64,000 bases of DNA from Diaporthe sp. PMI_573 (GCA_021399435.1 JAJTUP010000061.1:275848-339847), one strand, 5' to 3'; positions 51,600 to 62,669 are shown, counted from the stretch's first letter. The notes: a model not told the origin generated them from the sequence alone. Program-made: numbers and translations.

Positions 51600-54010
51600 G
51601 AGTCGTGGTGTGAAGAGTGGTGATGTCGGGCAGCTAGGGCTTGATCAAGTATGTCTGGGGACAGTGCCTGCGCTGGTCGTATTTTCAGTCTACAAGATGG
51701 CGTCAGTACATTCACCTTCCACGTCGACCAGACAGCGATTATACTCGTCATTGACCAGCTGACCGGAGGCATTTCGCTTACAAGAGCAGTGAAGTCCAAT
51801 CGAGGAGAGCAGCCCCCTTGGTGGCCCGGGGGACTGACTTCACGAGGAAGTACCAGCGTTGGCCGCAATGTCGTTGGTCGAAATCAAACGAGGACTTGGG
51901 GCACACCTTGGTTTAAATCCCTATCTTGAATGGCGCTTACGTACACCGCCTCTATTTCACTTTCAGCTGACGAGCGTGGCATTATCCGGTGGCGTCTCTA
52001 CCAAAGTCCTCTCATTTGCCAGGTAATCGCGGAGAGCAGGGCCTAGTTTTCTATTCGTCAGATTGAGCCTCACGCTGTTCCGAATGAGCTGATCCCTCTC
52101 CGCACAGGTGCGCAGGAATCAGGTTGTGGTAATCTGCGGGGCCCTTTAAGCTATTGGCTCGGTTTCCAAGTACACCGGTACTTGCGTCCCTTGCATTTTC
52201 GGCTACCCCTGGAGCATGCATCACTTTGCAGCATCCGTGGAAGAAGAAAATCGGCCCTCCAATGGATTTTCTGCAGTATGCACGGCCCGTCGGCGACTGA
52301 CAGAGCTTGCAATTTTTAATTTTTTTTACATGCGACTCGATGATCAGGGCCTTAATTCTCAATGGCTAGCCTTGTCGAGGTCTTATCTGTTGACGAGCTT
52401 GGAAGAATGTGTGTGTGTCCAATCCGAAGTCTGGCAGGAAAAAACCGACCTGCAAGAAAGGTGACCTAGGTGACCTACGCAGTTCTAAGACGAAATACCT
52501 TCAATGCAAATGCTATGAGATCACACCAGGCCCATATACTCGACGGCGAATGACTGCGGCTATGAGAAGTTCAACTTTTGCGCGATCGCACATGTCTTGT
52601 CTCTAGTCTCATGGGCAACCCGAGGCTGCGAATTCACCACGATATGGATGCATAGCAACCCAGCCCATCGAGGCTTCTCCCCCCACTGTGATAACTACCA
52701 AAACGGCTGACAATGGCCAGAATGAAGTAGTAGATGTGAAGATGGTGGCGATCGCGCGGAAATTCAAGTTTTCAGGAAGTTAGGTCAGCACACATCTGCG
52801 TTGATACTAATTTTCAGTCGCAAATGGCATTTGACGCGTCCAGTGTGTATGTGAATTTTGGCCATCGAAAAAGGATCGCTAACGCCAGTAAGTTCAGAAG
52901 AATGAATCGTAGTTTCTGTTCCAAGCCTCTATATAGTGAGTAGAAGTGTGTTCACCCCCAGAAAAATTATAATATTGGCAGAACGAGCGAATGACTGGAA
53001 GTTATTCCCTATGAGCTTTTCGCTTCACAAGGTAACCAAACTTATCAGAGCAGGTAGCTTCAACTATTATCAATCCACTACTCGTGCTGGGTTGACCCAT
53101 CTTCCGTCTTCGTACTCCAGCTATCCCCATCTCTGTTAACGTTATTCGTATTTCCTCTAGAGTTTCCCTGAGACTGGTGATTTGTGTGATTGACTTCAAA
53201 GCCTGTCCATGGCTCATCTTTGCTTCCTTGAGCCAACCAACGGGACATTGTGATGGATTGGCCAACTTGCTTTTTGTATCAGAGAAATGACAACCCTCTG
53301 TCACGTGAAGGGGGCGGGGGAGCATACCTCCAGTACCAGATGCCCCCTTGGCATTCTGAGTGGTCTGGGACTCGTTTGCGGTCATTTTGGTACGGTCTAT
53401 TGTTGAGTGATAATCCAGTGAGAAGTATGTATTGAGCTTTGACGGAAATGCTCAAAATCTGGTGAAATAGAAAACTTTTTCGTTTTCGAGACGAATCAAT
53501 ACATGGGCATGCTCAAGATTGAAGAGGATAACTTGGACGGCGAACAATATAAGACAGTGTTCTTATAGTTTCTGTCCCGCAAGTCGATACTATTGTGTGA
53601 GGGAATGCACCTCAATGTGTCCGAAGCGTTAATACCTGCACTACAGGCTATCCGGACACAACTACATCTGGCAGGCTCTATGGGCTGTCTGCATGCCTTG
53701 AAAGGCCAATATTTGGATTGGGCAGGCTTGCTCATGATGGAAAGGCTTCTTGAAACAAGTATTCTCGCGATTGGTGGCCCTGGCTACCGCTATGCAGCCG
53801 TCCATTCAGATTCGCTGGACATTGCCTTAGAAGATACGCCCAGCCTATACTGCCTGATGTTTGCGATTGGAGGGCCAATTTTCTTCTTCGCGGTGCAAGT
53901 CCATCGCAGGATGATTATTGCATCATGCATGTGCTGTGCGACGAACTTCGAAGACACCATGTAGGCTACGCACCGAGCCAACCACATAAAGGGCCCCCGG
54001 GGTCTCGGAG
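51600..54010. other. long stretch without a recognised gene
   Basis: About 2.4 kb. Open frames (for example 53593-53964) match nothing I know. A short shared sequence, TTGGAGGGCCRATTTTCTTCTTC-like, occurs inverted at about 52236-52262 and direct at about 53864-53888, hinting at an old dispersed repeat. Confidence 0.35.
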
Positions 54011-54286
54011 GATGAGTTGAGTCTGATTTATGCGGGCTGACTTGAGAGCTGAACAGCTCACCGGCTCTGCGTGACAAGGAACGTTTGAACCAATAAGGAA
54101 AAGGGCCCTTTCTCAGCGACAAATGGGGAAAGGGCCCTTGCCATATAGTGAAGCCACTCAAGAACGACTAAAGTGGAAATTCCCGTGCAGGTCAGAACCA
54201 GCCACGCGGGTAGAAAAGGAGTGCGGAGCCCCGCTCTAAAGCTCGTCCTTTCCTCGACAACCAAGTTTTGGGACTTGCTCGTGAAG

Positions 54287-55354
54287 CTACCTAGATAGGT
54301 CGCAGGCTTCCAGTCGGCCAACGTCCATTGGGAACCATCTCGCGAGCGTCTCCAGGCAGGTATCGTTGCTCTCAGCGTTATCAAGCATGAAGTAGCCAAG
54401 CTTGGAGCCCATTTCGTATTGGTCGATTACTCCCTTCACATAAGGGGCAATATTCTCACCGGAGTGTGGACCGACTAGGCGCGGCAGCCCAAGAAGGACA
54501 TCACGCTTTTCGCCGTTGCTGTCAACGAAGTGGCCGACGATTCCGACGTAGTCGAACCCGTTAGAAGCAGTCCATAGATCGAAGCTTAGGTGAACTGAGC
54601 TCCTCGCGTTCTTGACGAGATTGACAATGATTTGCCGTCGGGATTCAATGGTTTGGCGGACCCATGAACAAACTGTTGTGTGATGTTCCGGAAGTAGCTG
54701 ACTTGCAAGCTCCCCACCATTCGCTATCAGCCACCGAAGGCGCTCGCTGGATGCCTGTCGGAAGGTGACATCTTCGATTATGATCCAGTCCACGAAGTGA
54801 GCTTTCCATGTTCCTTCGTCAAAATGGGAAGCAAGCTGCAAGCCTAGGCTGGCCTGCCGCGACAATAGACGGGATATCGAGGAGCCAGACGTCGCCGCCA
54901 ACGTAAACGGAGTCGCCAAGCCGGGACCACTCTCCCCTGCCTCCGTGATTTGGTGCTGACGGAGCAGGTGCCTCGCGGCATGAGACGTCCCGGATGAGAC
55001 GTATAGAGCTGTCGAATAGCTCTTCTTCACATGACAGATCCTGCAAAGCCAGTAACGTACCCCGTGATGCTCCAAATTGGCGCCATGTCGGTATATCCAC
55101 GACTCTTTGATCTTGGTGCCGATGACCCGCCTGTGACGGGGCCTCTTTTTGGCGCCCATAAGTCGTTTGCCACCGTGCCAGATATTCTCCCAATCGATTT
55201 CAAATTCGCATGGTGTTGCATCTGTCTCGTCAGTTGTAGCCTCGCATGAGGCGGGCGTGCCTTCAAAACCGTCATCAGCCGGGATGGGAGGTGGGCGAGA
55301 TGGAAGAGATTGCGGTGTTGACGACACGTGGCTCGTAGTTCTGCTAGAAGACAT
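54287..55354 (-). pseudogene. hAT transposase, N-terminal half
   Basis: 355-residue ORF with ATG 55354. An acidic, Ser/Pro-rich start precedes a BED finger at about 90-145: SWIYRHGANLEHHGVRYWLC, RICHVKKS and a His pair in HAARHLLRQHQ. The first part of the core shows SVHLSFDLWTASNGFDYVGI, LPRLVGPHSGENIAPYVKGV and LGYFMLDNAESNDTCLETLA. Homology ends at the next residues and the frame stops at 54287. About 400 C-terminal residues, including the dimerisation domain, are gone. No internal stops, so the break looks like a single truncation. Confidence 0.85.
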
Positions 55355-55384
55355 GATAATGCAGCACGAATTGACAATGGCTCA

Positions 55385-55460
55385 GACAGATTGGCATGAC
55401 ACGAAAATTCACTGAGGCAAACGTGTCGTGTCACGCAGACGCGTCGTGTCATTGAACTTA
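55385..55460. repeat. CGTGTC word array in half hAT
   Basis: GACACG, CGTGTCGTGTCACG and GCGTCGTGTCA lie within 75 bp, in both orientations, between the terminal repeat and the transposase start. Same architecture as the CAAAT arrays, but a different word. Confidence 0.55.
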
Positions 55461-56152
55461 AAGTGAAGGTAAGCTGGAGCTGACCAATGGCAGCCCTAGA
55501 AACCACCCCAACCCAGACCAACCCAGACCACCCACTGGGGAGCAGCCGTCAAGCCGGCTTGCTAGGAAGGCCTCCCGTTAGGAAGGCTGTTCTCAGCTAA
55601 GACATACAGTGGAGCAGCTGTTTCAAATTTGGGAGCCACTAACAGGGTCACAGCAATTTTACCTGTATATAAGATAGGTCTGCCCTTTCTGGCTACATTT
55701 TTCGTTTTGTGTATCCAACTCCCTGATAGGTCAGGGTCGTGCGAAAGGCTAAAACGAAACACCCCCACCTGATACTTGGGCAGGGATCATGTGGTTGAAA
55801 CTTCGAAACATTTCCCCAACTACTTGCCGTTACCCATCTGCCGATCAAGAAGCGCTTCAACATTTTACTCCAGATTGTGAGCAGTATCAACCTCAAGATG
55901 GCTACAAGACGCGTTCGGTTTGATTTCCTCTGTTATCGTGTACGCGTCAAGTTCGATGTATCCTACGACATACCGTATATACTCGACAAATTCACGATAC
56001 CCCCGGTCGCCTAATTAGGCCTAATCTTACCTAGGCTGAAGCTATAGCCACCTTACTAATCTACGCTAGGTTTAGCCCCCCAGAGATGCCCATCACGTCT
56101 CTAACGCGTCGATCTTGAAGTTATTTGTTTACTGCTGGTCTCATGGGTCACA

Positions 56153-57832
56153 ATGCCTCCCCTAGGCCCAATCTCAACCAACATCCTACAAAAAAAGCCA
56201 GGGCCAAAGCCCAAGCCCCTTCATGAGCGAAAAGCTCCTTCATTTAAGCCAGTTACACGGGTAGAACGGTCATACAAGCAGAAAAAACGTGTTGAAGTTC
56301 TTCTATTTCTTTTGAACCACCGTATCCCAGGAACTACTGGAGGTAGAGGTGGCCATTATCGACAAGACCTCCCACCTTCCCAAGATGGCTTCCGTCCTCC
56401 TACACTATTTGAAGCCTCCCAGTTCTTCAAGATCCCTGAAGCAACTATAAGGACTTGGTGGAAAAAGCGGGATCAGCTTGTACGCAAAGAGGATCAACGA
56501 AGGTATCACCCTAGATGGCCAGAGTTGGAAGACAAGCTTTACACCTGTTTTACACGGCGAACAGAAAATAGAATTGTTTCTATCGGCTGGTTTCGACGAG
56601 AATCAAAAAGGCTATTTAAGGACACCTACCCTGAAAGCGTTCACCTCTGGGTATTCTCTACCGGCTGGTTTAGAGGCTTTCTACATCGACATAGGATTTC
56701 ACATAGAAGGGTTACTAAGAAGGCCACCAAGCTTCCTGCAGAGTACCTTGAAGTTGTGAATAACTTCGTCAAGTTCATTAGACGTATATCTCAACCAAGA
56801 GATTCTCTCTCAGTACCAGCATCAGCACCAGCACCAGCACCAGCACCAGCACCAGCACCAGCACCAGCACCAGCACCAGCACCAGCACCAGCACCAGCAC
56901 CAGCACCAGCACCAGTTGTCAACAACTCACCTCCTCGGCGGTTCTCCAAATCAGCAATCCTAAATCTGGACGAAACTCCTATTCCATTTGAGTATAATTC
57001 TGGATGTACATATACTTCTACAGGCTCGAAGTCAGTACAGGCAAAAACAGAACGGAGTGGATGGGATAAACGACAAGCTACTCTTATTCTCTACATCTCT
57101 GCAGATGGCATACAGAGATTCAAGCCGAAGATTATATTCCATGGTACTTCAGGACCTGCAGGAAGGATATACAATCAGGAATCCTCATCCTACAGTCCTG
57201 ATGTTACTGTGGAATTCAATCCTACAGCTTACAATAATGAGGAATTATTCGGTAAATGGATTACTGAAGAACTAGACGCAGTAGCTAAGGATATGAAGGA
57301 TTTCCTATTGGTTATGGATGTTGCTAGATTCCATGTAACTGACACTATCAAGCAACAGTTGAAGGATCTAGGGGTTACTATTGCATTGATACCAGCTGGC
57401 TGTACTAGTCTCCTTCAGCCATTGGATACTGCAGTCAACCATCCCTTCAAGCTTTGGCTTCAGGAATTTACTGACGAATATATGACAGAGAAGGAGAAGG
57501 AAAGCCCTGGACATATATGGACAGTCTCTGACATGCGTATAATGACTACCTGGGTAGTAGCCAGGGCAGTAAAACGTCTGGAAGAAAGGCCAGAGTTGGT
57601 TCAGAATACCTTCATTCACACTGGAATTTCTATTCGTCCTGATGGAAGTCAGGTTAACATGGTCCGTATCAAGGATATAGAGCCTTCTCAAATCAACTGG
57701 GAAGGCTGGGAAACGGCTAAGGAACCTACCTTGAAGATGGAGTATGAGGAAGTGTCTGTAACACCTCTGGAAGAGATGGACCTCTTTGTGAAGGAAGAGG
57801 AGGTTCAAGACTGTATTACTGTAGCTTGTTAG
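56153..57832 (+). CDS. pogo-type DDE transposase, intact, with Ala-Pro repeat
   Basis: A 559-residue ORF, ATG in TCACAATGCC. The N-terminal basic region (KKPGPKPKPLHERKAPS) contains an AT-hook-like PGPKPKP. A helix-turn-helix follows: PTLFEASQFFKIPEATIRTW, then a CENP-B-like segment (IGWFRRESKRLF ... STGWFRGFLHRHRISHR). An (Ala-Pro) run of about 18 repeats lies at residues 222-258, encoded by a CAGCAC hexanucleotide. The DDE_1 core has Asp273 (LNLDETPIPF), Asp389 (LLVMDVARFH) and Asp425 (LLQPLDTAVN), giving DD35D. IRPDGSQVNMVRI lies near the end. All catalytic positions are present, with no lesion. Nuclear; acts on the 36-bp ends of the element around it. Confidence 0.92.
   Translation: MPPLGPISTNILQKKPGPKPKPLHERKAPSFKPVTRVERSYKQKKRVEVLLFLLNHRIPGTTGGRGGHYRQDLPPSQDGFRPPTLFEASQFFKIPEATIRTWWKKRDQLVRKEDQRRYHPRWPELEDKLYTCFTRRTENRIVSIGWFRRESKRLFKDTYPESVHLWVFSTGWFRGFLHRHRISHRRVTKKATKLPAEYLEVVNNFVKFIRRISQPRDSLSVPASAPAPAPAPAPAPAPAPAPAPAPAPAPAPAPVVNNSPPRRFSKSAILNLDETPIPFEYNSGCTYTSTGSKSVQAKTERSGWDKRQATLILYISADGIQRFKPKIIFHGTSGPAGRIYNQESSSYSPDVTVEFNPTAYNNEELFGKWITEELDAVAKDMKDFLLVMDVARFHVTDTIKQQLKDLGVTIALIPAGCTSLLQPLDTAVNHPFKLWLQEFTDEYMTEKEKESPGHIWTVSDMRIMTTWVVARAVKRLEERPELVQNTFIHTGISIRPDGSQVNMVRIKDIEPSQINWEGWETAKEPTLKMEYEEVSVTPLEEMDLFVKEEEVQDCITVAC
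56815..56915 (+). repeat. CAGCAC hexanucleotide microsatellite inside transposase gene
   Basis: About 16-17 tandem copies of the hexamer CAGCAC (coding Ala-Pro) form a linker between the DNA-binding and catalytic domains. The length is a multiple of six, so changes in copy number stay in frame. The high purity suggests recent expansion. Confidence 0.9.
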
Positions 57833-58611
57833 TGTATCCAAAACCCTGGCCATGGTGGCTTCAAACTAGACCAAAATAGGACTGGTCTTAGTGACCGGGG
57901 GTATCGTGAATTTGTCGAGTATATACGGTACCTAATCGCATCGTCGGGGCAGGGGACGATTCCGACAAGGCGAAACCCGAGGAAAGGCAGTTGTGGGACG
58001 CAGCGATGGATATCATTATGGAAAAGAGCGAGGCGACTTGCCTCCGGCGTGCCAGTCCGGCCCCGTGTGCGTGTGGATTACCAGCAGTGGCCACTGAATA
58101 TCTACCTCCGATGGCATTCCTTGATGCTCCGGAACCTCACGTTGTGGTCGTCGTGGATCCGTTCTGCGGGGACCTGAAATGTCGGACCCGGACGCGGCAG
58201 CGAATGCTGCAAGTAATGTCGAGGAGCCGCTCTCCAGATGGTGGCCTTAGTGGTCCGGACCCAGGACTCTTCGCAGAGCTTATGTCCTGTAGAGTATGCA
58301 AGAAAAGAGAAGGGCTAAGGGAATGCGGGGGCTGTCACGTCGCGGGGTATTGTGGGCAAGAGCACCAAGAGGAGGACTGGCCAAACCACAAGGCTGAGTG
58401 TACGCCGTGGCCGACGTCGACATTCGATGCAAGGCGCCCCCTGGACGAGGCGGACGCTGACTCCGACACCAAAGTGACCTACAGCGCCGTCTTCAATGTC
58501 GCGGGACCTGGCGAGCCGCCGCGGTCCAGGGAGATTAGTCGAGAGGAGGTCGTGAGACGTTTATTGATGGGAGCAGCTGGAATGGAAGAGCTGGAAGTCG
58601 AGATGAAGTAA

Positions 58612-58994
58612 AATGAGTTCAGAAAACGAGCGCAGGGCCGCGCACAGATTGTTTCGAAGAAATTGTGAACTTTCCATAAAGTTTCCAACAAAGTGGGACC
58701 CTTACGCTGACGAGGGCAACGGCAAGTGATCTATCACCCCATCAGCAGGGAGGTCCCCGGCAGGGCCACTCGGTCACATATCATGTCCGCTGCCGTAGAT
58801 GCGCGTGACAGATCGGCACAACGGAGTTCCGGGGGCTATTGTGTGTTGGTAGGCCGCTTGGGACTAGGTGATGAGGAGACCGTGACAGTACCATGGCACT
58901 CTGGCAAGAAAGAACAAGAGATATTCTGGCAACACTTAGAGGACTCCAGCTAACCAAAGGCGCTGCTAGATTGTCATAGATCACGCCGAACGTC
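58612..58994. other. intergenic; no gene seen
   Basis: Contains a short open frame at 58726-58953 without family resemblance. The 5' terminus of the Helitron was expected here but no TC-start consensus could be defended. Confidence 0.3.
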
Positions 58995-60797
58995 ATGGGC
59001 AGAAAGCAGAGGATCTACCCACCGAGACGGCCGCTGGCCCGACTCCTTCCCAAGACACCGACCACACCACCAATTCAATGTCCTCCTATCGTTGTGACGC
59101 CGAGTCTTAAGCAGCGCGGTCCCAGACCAGGGACCGCTTACCGCATCCGCAGGAAACATACGAGACCAGTCCCTACCGAGAAAGATGCGCGGGTCGGCCA
59201 ACCAGCACGGTCAGCAGCTCCCTCAATCTTTCCGATAGTGGATACTCCAGCCTCTCCGCTATTCCAAGAGCGAAAGAAGTCGTTGCATGAGGTTCTGAAG
59301 GCGATGGATGAACGTTGGGAGCAGAGGGTGAGAGATTCGGCGGGCCATACATGGAGTGAGCCGAGACCGCGCGAGCTCGAGCTGGAGACCGTCTGTGACT
59401 TCTACAACAAGATGCATGACGAAAACACCATGGAGCTGACACACTGCGTCGTCTGCTATGAGCAGAAGGCATCCGTCGACGTCTCCGACTGGAAGTGGAC
59501 GGTGTTCGAGCCGTTGTATCGGCAGGCGGAAACGCGCCTCACGCGCCAGGATCGGGAACATTTCGCATGCCGACAATGCTTCCCCCGTGAAGGGCCGGAC
59601 GGGTTCCCTGTCTGCCAAGACTGTAGTCATGCCTTAGAGGCAGGTAAGCTCCCGCGTGCCTGCCAAGTCAACAACCTTGGCCTTGGATGCGTCCATAGAT
59701 ATCCGGCGGCACTGCGATACTTGACTCCAATGGAGGAACGGCTCATTGGCTTGTACATACCTTGTGGTTGGATCACCAAGTTCCAGATCGACATCGAGAA
59801 GGCTACCAACGGCCGATATCGTAAGCACAAGAAGGGCCACATTACCGTATTCCCCAACGACGTGGAGAACTTGGTGTCGAAAGTGCTCCCGCACCCCATG
59901 ATGAACGAGCTGGAGAGGATCCACGTGTGCTTCGTAGCACCACGGAAGCCGGTGCCTACCGACATTGCCTGGATGATGTCGGTGCGTCCCCAGCGGCTGA
60001 AAGGCGCGCTTACCTGGCTGAAGCGGTATAATCCGTTATTCCGAGATATTTGTATCAGTGAGGAGCACCTCCGGAGTTGGGGGGACTGGTGTTCCGGTAC
60101 CGAGGTGCCGCAAGCTATATTCGATAGCATGGTCCCATACGAGCTGAGCGCGGAGGACCAAATCCGGACTGGATACTATGTGTCGGCCGTTGAGCGTGGT
60201 CGTGCAGAGCAACCTATTCGTACGGCCGAAGAGGTGCTAGCTACGCTGGAAGACAGCGAAGACGATGCTGTGCGACAAGAGAACGAAAGCAACGCGAGAC
60301 TAGGCGGCTTGCAGGGGCGTCATCTCCAGAGGGAGGAGCTGGATCTTCGGTATATAGAGGAAGAGCTAATCGAGATGGTTTCAACAGGGATGTTGGGGCT
60401 CGACGAGACGGCGGACCACGGCCCTAGAGAACGGCTTCGGTGGGTCCAGGCCAGCCTGGACCAGACGGATGGCCGCCATCGGGGCAAGAAGCGCAGGCGG
60501 AGTGAGGGTGGAATCGGATACTTTGCCGGCACTACGGAACCGTTTATTATCAACCAGCGGGGGAGGAGTATGTCGACAGCAACGACCCCGATTTCTTTCC
60601 CAAGACCTTCCCCTGCCTCTTTCCGTGGGGCCGAGGAGGCCCTAAGTTGGCGGAGGATGCCGGTGTCGGATTCACGGACGTCCATAGTAGCTGCGGCCAG
60701 GACCGTAACTTCACCCTACGGAGTTGGGCGAGATTGGTGCTCCAGCGACACGGTATGTACCCGCCGAGCTGGGAGATCAGACGGAATTGACCAGTAG
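58995..60797 (+). pseudogene. Helitron RepHel N-terminal region
   Basis: 600-residue frame. It begins with a basic segment (MGRKQRIYPPRRPLARLLPK), then a Cys-rich zinc-binding part: CVVCYEQKAS, FACRQCFPREGPDGFPVC, QDCSHALEAG. The family phrase LTPMEERLIGLYIPCGWITK (usually L-x-x-x-E-x-x-L-I-x-x-x-x-P-x) follows, then KHKKGHITVFPNDVENLVSK and VRPQRLKGALTWLKRYNPLF. After about 60560, in a G-run, the frame shifts and the true continuation is DFFPKTFPCLFPWGRGGPK in another frame; the ORF to 60797 beyond that point is out of frame. Confidence 0.82.
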
Positions 60798-61552
60798 TAG
60801 GCGGCCTTTTCGCGACGCACCCGGCGTTTCCCTTCCTCATATACAACATGCTGGTCCGCTCGGAGAACCGGCGGATCAGCTATATTCGCATGCAGAAGCG
60901 GTCCTTCGCTCGGGTGGAGCAGATCCTCCGCGCGCTGACTGCCAGCGAGATCGAGGCCGCGGAGGAAGAATACCGCCAGACCAGGACGACTACGAACGAG
61001 GACGTCTCCTTCCTGCTTCGAGAGCTCAGCGCCTTCGGGCATGGCCAGCATATGTCGAACGAAGAGAGACTCGGTCACCGTCGCAAGATCAACTCCCTCA
61101 GCTTACTGCTAGGGATGAAGACAATTTGGTTCACGCTGAATCCAAACGACCTGACCAACGAAGTAAATATGAAGCTGACTGCCTACCGGGCTGTGAGCGG
61201 AGAGCTGGCCAGGCAGCTGGTGGACCAGTTCCGCAAGCACATCGGTCGGGTACAGCATGTAGTGCGAGATCCTGTGAGCTCCGCCAAGTTTTTCGACCGC
61301 GAGATCCGTCTCTTCTTCCAACACTGCGTACGCGTAGGGGGGCCATCGATATTCGGCAAGGTCTCTGGCTATTATGGCTGCGTCGAGACGAACGAAAGGG
61401 GGGCGGAGCACCTACACGGATTCTTGTGGCTCGACGCCAACGTGGAAATGCCCACTGTCTTGGACGATATGCAAGATGACGGGGCGTACGCGGAGCAGGT
61501 GTGTCGATACCTTGATACCCTAGTGAGTGAGGTAAGCGTATTGCCTAGCTAG
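60640..61552 (+). pseudogene. Helitron Rep core with HUH motif
   Basis: After the frameshift the Helitron-like N domain reads LRSWARLVLQRHG, HPAFPFLIYNMLVRSENRRI, KINSLSLLLGMKTIWFTLNP and NDLTNEVNMKLTAYR. The HUH motif is GAEHLHGFLWLD, with His codons at 61409 and 61415, the metal-binding pair used in DNA nicking. A second frame break occurs near 61540. Confidence 0.82.
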
Positions 61553-61662
61553 ACGCGGTAGAGAGGGAAGAGCCGCTCACCCAGGCACGGTAGTGTTGTG
61601 ACGAACAGGAGGCAAAATGATACCGACGGTGGGATAGCGTCTTCCGTGATATAAGCGACATA

Positions 61663-62663
61663 GTGAACGATGTTGACAAGCTGGCCGATGTGTTCGAGAG
61701 CGAGGCGAACTGGGTGGCGCATCGTTGCCAGATGCACAGCTGCGGCGCAACATGTGTCAAGTATAGCTTCAAGGAAAAGGGCCGGACAAGAAATCAGTAT
61801 CCGTGTCGCTTCCGAGCTCCGTGGGTGCTGCGGGAACAGACTGAATTCACACCGAGCGGCCTGCTGCACGTCAAACGCAATCACAGCCGGATTAGCCGGT
61901 TCAACAAGGCCCTAGCGGTTGCCTTGCGGCACAACCACGACATTCGACTCCTCGTCAGGGTCACGTCAAGCCTAGCCATGAGCTATTACGCCACGAATTA
62001 CGCCACGAAGCTAGATACGCCGTTATGGAAACGGGCGGCGCTTATGAAGCCGGTGTGGGAAAGGATGTCAGCGGACGTCGGGGCCGAAGGCCAAGTAGCG
62101 CATGACGACGAAGCCCCGAGGGCGGCGCAGGTAAATAATAAGGCCAGGCAATTCCTGGCCCGGACCGGCAAACCAGATCTTCACCAGCAGGGAGCTATCC
62201 GCCGTGGAGGTATGCAGCAGGCTCCTCGGTCATCCCAACCACTACTCCAGCGTGGAGAGATGGCAGAGCATTCACCTCAATACGCTTGTACTGGGCGGTC
62301 TTCAGGAGGTGGCGGGGTCTACAAGACGCAGCCGGACCGGAGGCTCGTCTGCGAGCGGCCCCGGAGACGATCAACATAGCGCAGTCTGGTGTGCATCTTC
62401 CACTGCTGGAGGCATACGCCGGGCGTGGGGCTCTATTGGAGGACCTCTGCTTCTACGACTATGCTAGCGTGATTCAAGTGCGTCGGGTTGGGAAGCGGAC
62501 GAACGTAGACAAGCCGCAGTATTTCCCCTTCGACCAAGACCTTGTCAATGGAGAGAGATGGATCCAAGAGCTCCTGAAAGCAGGGTCGCAGTACGTCCCG
62601 GTGCTCACCGGCCCCCTCAACCACGACCTGGATAAGCTAGACCCAGGATATTACCAACGGTAG
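61663..62663 (+). pseudogene. Helitron Rep C-terminal part and linker
   Basis: The first frame contains FESEANWVAHRCQMHSCGAT, NHSRISRFNKALAVALRHNH, and the tyrosine motif SYYATNYATKLDTPLW at 61981-62028, with the two nucleophile-type Tyr residues spaced as in Rep motif 3. The frame changes near 62170 to FTSRELSAVEVCSRLLGHPN HYSSVERW, and again near 62290 to LYWAVFRRWRGLQ-type sequence. It ends at PGYYQR (62663). These are typical RepHel phrases (FTxRELSAxEVxxxLLG). Confidence 0.78.
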
Positions 62664-62669
62664 GAGAGG

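Larger units (their letters stand above)
54287..55537 (-). mobile_element. half hAT element, 5' end to mid-core
   Basis: Contains the transposase 5' half on the minus strand and, outside it, a terminus. Read inward from 55537 the end is CAGTGGGTGGTCTGGGTTGG, followed by a second TCTGGGTTGG. CAGTG starts are typical hAT terminal repeats. Between terminus and gene (55385-55460) the word CGTGTC/GACACG recurs about six times. The other end is missing, so no target duplication can be read. Confidence 0.65.
55973..57928 (+). mobile_element. complete pogo-type transposon, 36-bp TIRs, TA duplication
   Basis: Left end 55973-56008 begins CCGTATATACTCGACAAATT and continues CACGATACCCCCGGTC. The right end 57893-57928 is its perfect reverse complement over 36 bp. 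TA flanks both sides (55971-55972 and 57929-57930). The element is 1956 bp with one intact transposase gene, which is the standard autonomous layout. It shares no terminal sequence with the pogo element at 6317, so it is a separate family. It is inserted in a MYND gene. Confidence 0.95.
55898..58611 (+). pseudogene. MYND zinc-finger gene split by a pogo element
   Basis: The 5' part, 55898-55972, starts at ATG with MATRRVRFDFLCYRVRVKFD and continues VSYDI. The 3' part starts at 57931 with PNRIVGAGDDSDKAKPEERQ. Removing 55973-57930 (the element plus one TA) joins them in one 756-nt frame, 251 residues plus stop, with no stop at the junction. The MYND finger is CRVCKKREGLRECGGCHVAG, YCGQEHQEEDWPNHKAEC, with all seven Cys and the His in place. 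An acidic region and a C-terminal helix (REEVVRRLLMGAAGMEELEV) follow. The frame is also open upstream of the ATG for about 35 codons. MYND domains bind proline-rich partners. The gene should be inactive while the element is present. Confidence 0.7.
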
